A DNA stretch of 6,608 nucleotides from Chitinophagaceae bacterium (lineage in GTDB: Bacteria > Bacteroidota > Bacteroidia > Chitinophagales > Chitinophagaceae). The stretch lies in contig JACFNM010000230.1 of the NCBI GenBank assembly GCA_019454915.1, positions 1 through 6,608 on the forward strand, in the 5' to 3' direction. The notes beneath the pieces were generated by a model. The model saw only the letters and a list, made by a program, of their open reading frames with translations, ran no database searches and had not been told where the DNA came from. The position numbers and the translations under genes were made by a program. Shown here piece after piece: positions 1 to 6,608 of this stretch (its first letter is position 1; the number at the start of each line of letters is the position of its first letter).

Positions 1-1
1 G

Positions 2-763
2 AAATACAACCTGAGCCTGCCGCGAACATGGGAAGACCTGATAGCGCTTGCAGATAAAAAAAGAGCGGTTATGCCGGGTTTTGGAGCTGATCTTTTTTTA
101 AACTGGCTGATGCTGCTGCATGCATTAGAAGCAAAACCGTTTGCCGGTCTTGATTCAATCGCTGAAAAAGATAAAGCCATAGAGGCAATGGAATTGCTCA
201 GACGATTAGCCGAGCCGATGCCAAAGGAAATACTGCAATGGAATCCGATTATGATTTATGAGTTACTGACTCAAAACGACCAGTTCGCCTATTGTCCGTT
301 TGCCTATAGCTACAGCAATTATACGCGCCCTTCCTTTGTAGATAAACCTTTATGTTTCGGTAACCTGATTGAATTAAACGGTAAACCTTTACGCAGTATA
401 TTAGGTGGCACGGGTATGGCAATTTCGTCACATTGTAAAGAAAGAGAACTGGCGGTTGACTTTTCACTCTATTGCGCAAGTGCCGATATACAAGCTAACC
501 TGTACTTATATGCCGGCGGACAACCTGCCCGGGAGGAAGCCTGGCTTTCTACCGATTTAATTCCTTTTACCGGAGGATTTTTTACAGACAGTTTCCATAC
601 GCATGAAAACGCCCTGATACGTCCGCGGTACAATGGATATGTGGCTTTGCAGGATAAGGCAGGGGTTCCATTGCAACAAGTCATCCGGGGGGATCTTTCT
701 GCTGACAAGGCATGGGATATCATCAGCGGGTATTATCGTGAAAGTCTGGCGTACGCGCAATAA
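2..763 (+). CDS. Sugar ABC transporter substrate-binding protein, 3' fragment
   Basis: This is the C-terminal part (253 codons) of a family 1 extracellular solute-binding protein, the class that binds sugars or oligosaccharides for ABC importers. The frame is open from base 2, and the codons before the ATG at 71 read as protein (LPRTWEDLIALA, the family's typical 'P.TWeel..lA' segment), so that ATG is internal and the gene starts outside the window. Family-like segments follow: LGGTGMAISSHC, then YAGGQPAREEAW, then ALIRPRYNGYVALQ, and a final helical stretch ending in a TAA at 761-763. The signal peptide or lipobox would lie off the left edge, so cellular location cannot be judged. No permease or ATPase gene is visible. 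The isomerase gene follows after 30 bp on the same strand, suggesting one operon. The ligand is unknown. Family assignment is fairly secure from recalled motifs; the link to a functioning transporter is inference. Confidence 0.8.
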   Translation, partial: KYNLSLPRTWEDLIALADKKRAVMPGFGADLFLNWLMLLHALEAKPFAGLDSIAEKDKAIEAMELLRRLAEPMPKEILQWNPIMIYELLTQNDQFAYCPFAYSYSNYTRPSFVDKPLCFGNLIELNGKPLRSILGGTGMAISSHCKERELAVDFSLYCASADIQANLYLYAGGQPAREEAWLSTDLIPFTGGFFTDSFHTHENALIRPRYNGYVALQDKAGVPLQQVIRGDLSADKAWDIISGYYRESLAYAQ

Positions 764-793
764 ATTTTGAATTCGTCTTAAAACGATTAGATC

Positions 794-1642
794 ATGAGTA
801 ACAGTAGTATTCAATTTTCCTGTGCTGACTTCACCTTTCCGCTGCTTTCGCATCTTCATGCACTCCGTTTAATTAAGCTGTTAGGCATTGACGCAGTTGA
901 TCTCGGCATATTTGAAGGCCGTTCGCATATTTACCCAAGCCATATTGCTAATGACCCGGCGGGTAAAGGGAAAGCCCTATCAGATCAGTTGAAATCCGAA
1001 GGATTAACAGCAGCGGATGTTTTTTTGCAAACAGGTGCTGAGCCTCCTGTCCATGCTGCCAATACGCCTGACTTGCCGGTTCGCTCCCACAACAGAGAAA
1101 TTTTTTTGAAAATACTTGACTTTGCGCATGCATTAGAGACACGCCATATAACCGGTTTACCGGGTGTATATCATGCTGGTGAGAATCCTCAGGACGACTG
1201 GAAGCGTGCCGTTGAAGAAACACACTGGCGTGTGGAGACTGCTAAAGCAGCAGGCATCACTTATTCTATTGAACCACACGTTGGATCTATCCTGCCCGAT
1301 GCATCCAGTACGCTCCAATTCATTCATGATTGCCCGGGTATTACACTAACGCTGGATTACGGACATTTCATTTACCAGGGGCAAACCAACGAAACTGTAC
1401 ATTCCTTAATCCCGCATGCTTCTCATTTTCATGCCAGAGGCGGGGCTAAAGGTAAATTGCAGACGATTGTAAAAGAGAACGAAATAGATTTCGCCACCAT
1501 TATGAAACAATTCAGAGAAATCAATTATGCGGGCTTCATTTGCCTGGAATACGTGTACCAGGATTGGGAAGGATGCAACAGAACGGATAATGTTTCCGAG
1601 ACGATTTTATTACATCAGTTGCTCCATAAACTGCTTGCCTGA
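794..1642 (+). CDS. Sugar phosphate isomerase/epimerase family protein (AP endonuclease 2-type TIM barrel)
   Basis: This complete 282-aa protein belongs to the xylose-isomerase-like TIM-barrel family, whose members isomerise or epimerise sugars, keto-sugars or inositols using a divalent metal. Likely metal or catalytic residues appear in the usual order: E160 in YSIEPH, D188 and H191 in LTLDYGHF, H211/H213 in SHFHARG, and E252 in ICLEYV. The length is normal for the family. There is no signal peptide, so it should be cytoplasmic. The ATG at 794 is well supported because in-frame stops lie just upstream (TAA 779-781, TAG 788-790). No strong Shine-Dalgarno is seen, as is common in Bacteroidota. 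It lies 30 bp after the substrate-binding protein gene in the same orientation, so co-transcription is likely and the pair may handle the same sugar. The family is broad, so the substrate and exact reaction cannot be named from sequence. Confidence 0.88.
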   Translation: MSNSSIQFSCADFTFPLLSHLHALRLIKLLGIDAVDLGIFEGRSHIYPSHIANDPAGKGKALSDQLKSEGLTAADVFLQTGAEPPVHAANTPDLPVRSHNREIFLKILDFAHALETRHITGLPGVYHAGENPQDDWKRAVEETHWRVETAKAAGITYSIEPHVGSILPDASSTLQFIHDCPGITLTLDYGHFIYQGQTNETVHSLIPHASHFHARGGAKGKLQTIVKENEIDFATIMKQFREINYAGFICLEYVYQDWEGCNRTDNVSETILLHQLLHKLLA

Positions 1643-1713
1643 TAACAATTATCTTACAGTTCTCATTTGCCGGATAGACCCTTTCGTGTTCTGTAACAGT
1701 ATCCGTCATCCGT

Positions 1714-1738
1714 GTTATACATATCAAAAAGTATAAAC
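1714..1738. promoter_or_regulatory. Small inverted repeat upstream of the GH106-like gene, possible operator
   Basis: TTATAC (1715-1720) and GTATAA (1731-1736) form a perfect 6-bp inverted repeat around a 10-bp AT-rich spacer. If one bulged base is allowed the arms extend to GTTATAC and GTATAAAC. It sits about 40 bp upstream of the candidate -7 box, a plausible place for a transcription factor. Arms this short can arise by chance in AT-rich DNA, so this is a weak call. Confidence 0.22.
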
Positions 1739-1778
1739 AATGTACCAAATTGTGACGCCTGGCCGGTGATTTACCCAT

Positions 1779-1786
1779 TATCTTTG
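1779..1786 (+). promoter_or_regulatory. Candidate Bacteroidota -7 promoter element for the GH106-like gene
   Basis: TATCTTTG matches the Bacteroidota -7 consensus TAnnTTTG. It would place the transcription start near 1791-1794 and give a leader of about 35 nt before the ATG at 1828. The -33 element is poor: the nearest TTG (1750-1752, in ATTGTG) is 26 bp upstream, longer than the usual spacing of roughly 19-21 bp, so the promoter may be weak or depend on an activator. Its place in the only sizeable spacer of the window supports separate transcription of the hydrolase gene. Confidence 0.42.
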
Positions 1787-1815
1787 ATAGGACGACAACC
1801 TGAATTTCATTTCTC

Positions 1816-1823
1816 AAAAAGGA
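1816..1823 (+). promoter_or_regulatory. Purine-rich ribosome binding site of the GH106-like gene
   Basis: AAAAAGGA ends 4 bases before the ATG at 1828. It resembles a short Shine-Dalgarno sequence, somewhat close to the start codon. An in-frame TGA at 1801-1803 and the absence of any ATG between it and 1828 support this start. Confidence 0.4.
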
Positions 1824-1827
1824 CATC

Positions 1828-4698
1828 ATGAACAGAAGAAAATTTTTAATCAACGGCTCGCTGACTGCATCGGGATTGGTTCTCACCAACCGGATTTCAT
1901 CCTATGCTCAGGATTTCCTGGAAGACAAAGATGGCTTCAAAGAAGGGGAGTTATATCAGATCTTTAAGAATCCTGATGTTAAGTACAGACCTTACGTGCG
2001 TTGGTGGTGGAACGGCGACAAAGTGAATAAGGCGGAACTGGCCAGGGAATTAAGATTATTAAAATCTGCTGGCATTATGGGAGTAGAAATCAACCCCATC
2101 GCCTTCCCCTCTGATACTGACGATATGGAAGTTCCTTCATTAAAATGGCTGAGCGATGAATGGATGGACGTGTTTCAGTTTACGCTAAAAGAAGCGCAGT
2201 CGCTGGGGATGACCTGCGATATGATTTTAGGAACCGGTTTTCCTTCCGGAGCAGAGTTTTTAGAAGAAGAAGACCGGACACAAATTGCCGTTATCGGCGT
2301 AAAGAAATTCGCCGGCCCCTTAGATGAAGAATATTCTCTTTTTGATTTGTATAAGGAAGCCGACCCTACGAATACCTTTCCCTATGTAGGCCGCAGGGTG
2401 GAAATGATGACTGTGAAACTTGTTCCCGATCCATTAAACGGCATGGATGAGGTGATTGATCTTTCCGATCAGATCAAAAACGGCTTTATAAAAGTATCGG
2501 TACCGCGAGGAAAATTCGCCTTGTATGCCTTAGTAAAAGTAAATGGATTTGAAAGAGTAATTGTAGGCGCGCCTGGTGGAAGAGGCCCTGTTTTAAATCA
2601 TTTGAGTAAAGATTCCGTCAATAAATTCTTGAACAAAATATCCGGTAAGATCAAAGAAAAGATGGGGTCATTACCATCCAATTTCAGATCGGTCTTTGTA
2701 GATAGCATGGAATTAGAAGGGGCAAATCTTAACAAAACGGTTTTTGAAGAATTTAAGAAAAGAAGAGGCTACGATGTATTCCCCTATCTTCCGTTCATCC
2801 TGCATAAAATAGGGGGAATGGGAAATAATTACAGGCCTGATTATACTGTAGAGACCGGACCTGAGCTTAAACGGATGCTGGAAAGAATGAGATATGACTG
2901 GGCACTAACGAATGCTGAATTATTTCATGAGAACTTTGTAGAGACCTTCGCACAGTGGTGCCGCGACAACGGGGTTAAATCCAGAGCACAGGCTTATGGC
3001 AGAGGATATTTTCTGCTGGAAGGCAGTTTTTCAATTGATATTCCTGAATGTGAGACCTGGATGAAATACGGGATCGGCAAGGATATTTCTGAGGAAGAAT
3101 ACCGGCGCTATCCCTGGCACCTGGGACAGGGCTATACCATGATCAATAAATACGTTTCTTCTGCCGCTCACCTGAAAGGCAAAAAACTGATCAGTTCTGA
3201 GGAGCTGACCAACACCCAGATGGTATTTAACGAATCGCTTGAGCTATTTAAAATCGCCGGAGATCAAAGTACCATTTCGGGAGTTACCCAGCCGGTATTT
3301 CATGGATTCAATTATTCTCCTCCTGATGCACCCTTCCCCGGATGGATTATCTGGGGAGGCTATTTTAATGAAAAAAATACCATTTGGCCCTATCTGCATT
3401 TGTATAATGATTACCGTGCCCGCTTATCCGCCTTGTTTCAGCAGGGAACTATGTTTGCAGAAATTGCTTTACTGCCCCCCATTCCGGATATGTGGGAAAA
3501 GCTCAGTGCACAAAACGAACCGTTCCCGCAGTATGTGTATCCCGACTATCAGATGTTGATCTGGGAGTCTATTCATCAGAATGGGAATGCATGCGATTAT
3601 GTATCGGAACAGGTCATCAATGATTCAGCAATACGTAATGGAGTAATGAGTTATGGTGACAGGAAATATCGTACCCTGTTTTTAATTGAAGTTCGGGGAA
3701 TGAGCGTACCTACGGTAAAGAAGTTGCACGATTTTGTGGCAAGTGGCGGAAGGGTATTCTGCATTGAAACTTATCCGGAGCATAATCCCGGATGGCACCG
3801 GCACGAAGAAAAAGATAAAGAGGTACAGCAATGGGTGGAAAAGATGAAGCAACTTTCCAATCGTTTTATTTTGATTAATAAACCTGATGCTGATTTCTGC
3901 GGATGGTTTGCGCAAATCCAGGAGCAATACAACCTGGCGCCCTACGTAAAGATTAAAAATCCCCGCAGACACATCACCCAGATCAGATATCAAATGTCTG
4001 ATGCAGAAGTCCTGTTTTTTATTAACTCAAGTGACAGTCATAATTACCTGCTTGAAGCCGATTTTCACAAAAGTGTAGCCGGTAAAAACAATGCCTGGCT
4101 ATGGGATGCGGAAACCGGAGAAAGATATCGCCTGCCAATGAATCAAAACAGAATAAATCTGCCACTTGGTCCGGCTTCATCTGCATTAATTGTCTTTAAC
4201 AAAGACAAAGGTGACCAGTATTATCAGTCCGGCGCAATAAACAGCAACACCAAGCAGATAAAATTAGATAGTGGCTGGGAAATCCAACTGCATCATTATA
4301 CCGGACGGTTTGAAAAAACGGCTATGACGACTTTGAAGGATTTAAAGGAAATTCCGGAACATGCCTATTTCGGAGGTACCGCATACTATAAAAACACCTT
4401 CAACGTAGACGATCCTAAGGATTTCAAATTCATCAATCTCGGGAAAGTGTATGGCATCTCAAAAATCAGTATTAACGGAAAAGAGGTAAGTACGAAATGG
4501 TTTGGCGACAGAATATATGACGTGAACAAGTTCCTGCAAAAAGGAACCAATACGGTGGAAGTATGGGTAATCACGGTGATGCTGAATTACATGAAGACTT
4601 TGACAAATAATAAAATTGCTCAGAAGTACACCAATCTAAACCGGAACGACCAACCACTCCAATCCCTGGGAATGGCGGGGCCGGTAAGATTATATTAA
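1828..4698 (+). CDS. Exported GH106-like glycoside hydrolase (alpha-L-rhamnosidase family)
   Basis: This complete 956-aa protein resembles glycoside hydrolase family 106, whose characterised members are inverting, calcium-dependent alpha-L-rhamnosidases acting on plant glycans. The N-terminus has a twin-arginine-type signal (NRRKFLI, residues 2-8), a hydrophobic stretch to about residue 20, and a probable cleavage after SYA near residue 27, so it should act in the periplasm or outside. Family-like motifs follow: RPYVRWWWNGD (54-64), AGIMGVEINP (81-90), VFVDSMEL (289-296), FKKRRGYD (309-316), DIPECETW (404-411), ISSEELTN (455-462) and FHGFNYSPP...FPGW (491-506). E295 and E458 are my best guesses for catalytic acids. 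Residues about 540-650 look like a Rossmann-like amidotransferase-type domain (FVASGGRVFCIE), and about 808-956 form a beta-sandwich of the galactose-binding type. It is somewhat shorter than many GH106 proteins. It has its own candidate promoter and converges on the DUF4838 gene. Rhamnose specificity is not proven by sequence. Confidence 0.85.
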   Translation: MNRRKFLINGSLTASGLVLTNRISSYAQDFLEDKDGFKEGELYQIFKNPDVKYRPYVRWWWNGDKVNKAELARELRLLKSAGIMGVEINPIAFPSDTDDMEVPSLKWLSDEWMDVFQFTLKEAQSLGMTCDMILGTGFPSGAEFLEEEDRTQIAVIGVKKFAGPLDEEYSLFDLYKEADPTNTFPYVGRRVEMMTVKLVPDPLNGMDEVIDLSDQIKNGFIKVSVPRGKFALYALVKVNGFERVIVGAPGGRGPVLNHLSKDSVNKFLNKISGKIKEKMGSLPSNFRSVFVDSMELEGANLNKTVFEEFKKRRGYDVFPYLPFILHKIGGMGNNYRPDYTVETGPELKRMLERMRYDWALTNAELFHENFVETFAQWCRDNGVKSRAQAYGRGYFLLEGSFSIDIPECETWMKYGIGKDISEEEYRRYPWHLGQGYTMINKYVSSAAHLKGKKLISSEELTNTQMVFNESLELFKIAGDQSTISGVTQPVFHGFNYSPPDAPFPGWIIWGGYFNEKNTIWPYLHLYNDYRARLSALFQQGTMFAEIALLPPIPDMWEKLSAQNEPFPQYVYPDYQMLIWESIHQNGNACDYVSEQVINDSAIRNGVMSYGDRKYRTLFLIEVRGMSVPTVKKLHDFVASGGRVFCIETYPEHNPGWHRHEEKDKEVQQWVEKMKQLSNRFILINKPDADFCGWFAQIQEQYNLAPYVKIKNPRRHITQIRYQMSDAEVLFFINSSDSHNYLLEADFHKSVAGKNNAWLWDAETGERYRLPMNQNRINLPLGPASSALIVFNKDKGDQYYQSGAINSNTKQIKLDSGWEIQLHHYTGRFEKTAMTTLKDLKEIPEHAYFGGTAYYKNTFNVDDPKDFKFINLGKVYGISKISINGKEVSTKWFGDRIYDVNKFLQKGTNTVEVWVITVMLNYMKTLTNNKIAQKYTNLNRNDQPLQSLGMAGPVRLY

Positions 4699-4708
4699 AC
4701 ATCTTCTC

Positions 4709-4764
4709 AGAGGCTGGCGATTCCGACCTTAGTCAAGTTCGGTAAAATAGAATCCCCAGCCTCT
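4709..4764. terminator. Long imperfect hairpin at the convergent gene junction, candidate bidirectional terminator
   Basis: Bases 4709-4723 (AGAGGCTGGCGATTC) and 4750-4764 (GAATCCCCAGCCTCT) are inverted complements at 14 of 15 positions; the only mismatch is C4718 against C4755. The 26-nt loop can itself pair partly (CTT 4728-4730 with AAG 4735-4737). One arm lies in the spacer, the other in the last codons of the DUF4838 gene (RGWGF), and the stop codon is in the loop. Neither side carries a T-run, so it is not a classical intrinsic terminator. It may end transcription from both converging genes or protect their mRNA 3' ends. Confidence 0.5.
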
Positions 4765-6608
4765 CTTCAACTGATCCACCTTTACCAGAATATCGTTATC
4801 CCCTTTTTGCAAAGCCACGGTAATGATATCATCATTTACCCGGGCTCTCCGGCCAACCTGGCGATCTAAAACCAGTTTGCCGTTAACCCAAACGCGAACG
4901 CCATCATTACTTCCTATACCAAACCGCACCTTCTTTGCGTCAGGCATCATTACTGTTCTTCGGGCATAAGCTACCACATTTTCGGAAGGGTCAAATAAAT
5001 GAGCAAAATCAATAAATCCGGCATTCGGATTATCATACCTTCTCCATTGTACAGGCATCCCACCCTTTCCTTCCATGATAGCAGAAGTATCAAATTTCTT
5101 TTCCGGTTCATAAGTTGTAATCAATCCTCTTTTTGTTTCATTATCGAATGGCCCGACAATCCACCAATCAGTATAAAACGTCTGATTACCTTCAGCAGTT
5201 GCCAGAAGGTTTTCAATATTGCCGTTATCAGCCTGTTCGGCAATGCGGGTGATTTTATTCTCTGATATTATCCGCTTAAATTGCTCCACCACTTCTTCCC
5301 GGCTTTTTCCATTCATGAAATCAAATGCACCGGCGCCATAGAAATATACCTTGGTATATAATACCGGTAAATAAGCCAGTTCCAACCGTTTGTTCAACGA
5401 GATATCATTACCGGCCTTCTGAAACGCCAGTTGAAACAAACTGTCAGCAGCCCGAATCGTTTCCGGTGTTAAGTAATTAACATCTCCCGGTTCTGCATAA
5501 ATACTAAAATATACGCTGTCGGACCTCACCTGATCATGCAATAGTCTGATATAGTCTTTAACAGGTTGAGCGGAAGGTCCATATACTGCCTCCACAAATT
5601 CGTTGACCAGGGCTTCTCCGTCTCTTTCCGGGTTCCACATCAGTTGTGAAAACACCCACGCGCGGAGTGTTGAAAATTCGCTCCCTCCTTGTGAAGGCAT
5701 ATTACTTCCCTGGGCGAATATGCCGGTGACGCCATGATCTTTATAAAATTTTAAATCATGCTTCACCGGTTCAAAATTGGGGAAAGGCATCAGGTAACGA
5801 CTATAATCGGTGAAATAATCCCAGATAGAAATACCGTTGGAAATGGCTTTCCACTGATTTAACCGATCCATAAAAACCTGGTGGCTGCTGCACACGCCTA
5901 TCGGGTGTGCTGAGCAATAGTTATAATGGCACAAACGAATAGTCACATTGGGTGCCGGGCGTAGCGTTTTTGGAGGCACCTCGGTATAGGCGTATGCCAG
6001 CGTTTGAAGTTTTACGTCGGGATAAACCTTAGCCACAGATTCCGCTACCTGGTTTACAAAATGAAGCAGCGTACCCGAATGGCTCCCTTCTGCATCGTCG
6101 AGTGCTTTACATTTTTTACATTCACAATATCCCAACCCGTCATTTTGATCAACAGAAAAGATGGACGCTTCCGGATGATCTTTGATCCAGCCCAAAACAG
6201 ATTCGGTGGCTATCTTCACCACCTCCGGATTAGTAAGGCAGAGTTGCGCGTCTTTACCTACTCTTTTTCCATTCACCTCTGAAAAATATTCGGGATGCTG
6301 TTTGAAATATTGCTCAGGAGGAACCATACTATAAAACGTGTGCACAAATGGATAAGCAATATAACTACCGCCTAAGGAGTCAGGAATGGGGATCATACCG
6401 GGATTCAAACGGTTGTGGATTGCCCAGTCCGTCTGGTAAGCCTCGTGATACCATGCTTCGCGATATTCGAACGCCGGTTTTTGGCGGTCATTGATAGCTG
6501 GCAGGGAGATGGTTTTTGTCTGCGGAATTTTCTCTACCTCTTTAGTGTACCATCTGCAACCGAGATGATCGCTCAAATATCCTATAACTCCGTATAGAGT
6601 ACCTCTGG
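4729..6608 (-). CDS. DUF4838 domain protein with C-terminal beta-sandwich domain, 5' end outside window
   Basis: This is an uncharacterised protein of the DUF4838 family, often found in carbohydrate-degrading loci and thought to have a glycosidase-like TIM barrel. About 625 codons are visible. The frame continues past a TTG at 6576 to the right edge, reading RGTLYGVIGY before LSDHLGCRWY, which is the family's normal 'RGtlYg...lGcRwy' region; the true start is therefore beyond 6608, probably about 100 or more codons away. Numbering from the 6576 codon, typical segments are SVDQNDGLGYCECKKC (141-156, with C151, C153 and C156), CHYNYCSAHPIGVC (216-229) and WDYFTDYSRYLMPFPNF (252-268). Residues about 470-615 form a separate module that starts WWIVGPFDNE and contains SNDGVRVWVNGKLVLD, resembling sugar-binding beta-sandwich domains. 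The signal peptide and promoter are not in view. The stop codon lies in a hairpin shared with the converging GH106-like gene. Family call is confident; enzymatic activity is unknown. Confidence 0.85.
   Translation of the reverse strand, partial: RGTLYGVIGYLSDHLGCRWYTKEVEKIPQTKTISLPAINDRQKPAFEYREAWYHEAYQTDWAIHNRLNPGMIPIPDSLGGSYIAYPFVHTFYSMVPPEQYFKQHPEYFSEVNGKRVGKDAQLCLTNPEVVKIATESVLGWIKDHPEASIFSVDQNDGLGYCECKKCKALDDAEGSHSGTLLHFVNQVAESVAKVYPDVKLQTLAYAYTEVPPKTLRPAPNVTIRLCHYNYCSAHPIGVCSSHQVFMDRLNQWKAISNGISIWDYFTDYSRYLMPFPNFEPVKHDLKFYKDHGVTGIFAQGSNMPSQGGSEFSTLRAWVFSQLMWNPERDGEALVNEFVEAVYGPSAQPVKDYIRLLHDQVRSDSVYFSIYAEPGDVNYLTPETIRAADSLFQLAFQKAGNDISLNKRLELAYLPVLYTKVYFYGAGAFDFMNGKSREEVVEQFKRIISENKITRIAEQADNGNIENLLATAEGNQTFYTDWWIVGPFDNETKRGLITTYEPEKKFDTSAIMEGKGGMPVQWRRYDNPNAGFIDFAHLFDPSENVVAYARRTVMMPDAKKVRFGIGSNDGVRVWVNGKLVLDRQVGRRARVNDDIITVALQKGDNDILVKVDQLKRGWGFYFTELD

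Noticed and set aside
118..1137. A 12-base exact repeat GCATGCATTAGA at 118-129 and 1126-1137, encoding HALE in both the binding protein and the isomerase.
   Set aside because: About one such 12-mer match is expected by chance in a window this size, and the surrounding sequences are unrelated.
1641..1653. GATAACAATTATC, a 5-bp palindrome with a 3-base loop just after the isomerase gene.
   Set aside because: It is too short and AT-rich to be a terminator and has no T-run after it.
1691..1699. CTGTAACAG, a small palindrome in the 1643-1827 spacer.
   Set aside because: Its 4-bp arms are expected by chance and it has no positional relation to the candidate promoter.
1536..1889. A 117-codon minus-strand open frame across the spacer before the GH106-like gene.
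   Set aside because: It overlaps the ends of two well-supported genes, shows no recognisable motifs and has a composition like a shadow of the coding strand.
3682..3993. A 103-codon minus-strand open frame inside the GH106-like gene.
   Set aside because: It is fully nested in a convincing coding region in another frame and has no family-like features.

Overview
The window looks like chromosomal DNA from a free-living or plant/soil-associated member of the Bacteroidota (a Chitinophagaceae- or Sphingobacteriaceae-like saprophyte is my best guess). This rests on three things: a GH106-type glycoside hydrolase and a DUF4838 protein side by side, which is typical of that phylum; a Bacteroidota-style -7 box (TAnnTTTG) in front of the hydrolase; and weak Shine-Dalgarno sequences. 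The genus assignment is inference only.

Layout: (1) 2-763, + strand, the 3' part of a sugar-type ABC substrate-binding protein that enters from the left edge. (2) 794-1642, + strand, a complete sugar phosphate isomerase/epimerase-family TIM barrel, 30 bp downstream and probably co-transcribed. (3) 1643-1827, a 185-bp spacer with a candidate promoter and a small inverted repeat. (4) 1828-4698, + strand, a complete 956-aa exported GH106-like (alpha-L-rhamnosidase family) hydrolase with a twin-arginine-type signal. (5) 4699-4728, a 30-bp convergent junction, spanned by a long imperfect hairpin that includes the end of the next gene. (6) 4729-6608, - strand, a DUF4838 protein with a C-terminal beta-sandwich domain; its 5' end lies beyond the right edge. 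The codons beyond the apparent start at 6576 are clearly coding, so that TTG is not the true start.

Together the genes fit breakdown of a plant- or microbe-derived glycan. The GH106-like enzyme would release terminal rhamnose-like sugars outside the cytoplasm. The DUF4838 protein is a predicted exported glycosidase-like protein of unknown substrate. The isomerase/epimerase and the binding protein belong to sugar recognition and intracellular conversion. No SusC/SusD pair, regulator, transposase, tRNA, rRNA or CRISPR is visible. I see no strong evidence of a wholly new system. The items most worth a second look are the hairpin across the DUF4838 stop codon, the ABC-type binding protein next to an isomerase in a phylum that usually imports glycans with SusCD, and the uncharacterised DUF4838 protein with its C-x-C-x2-C motif.
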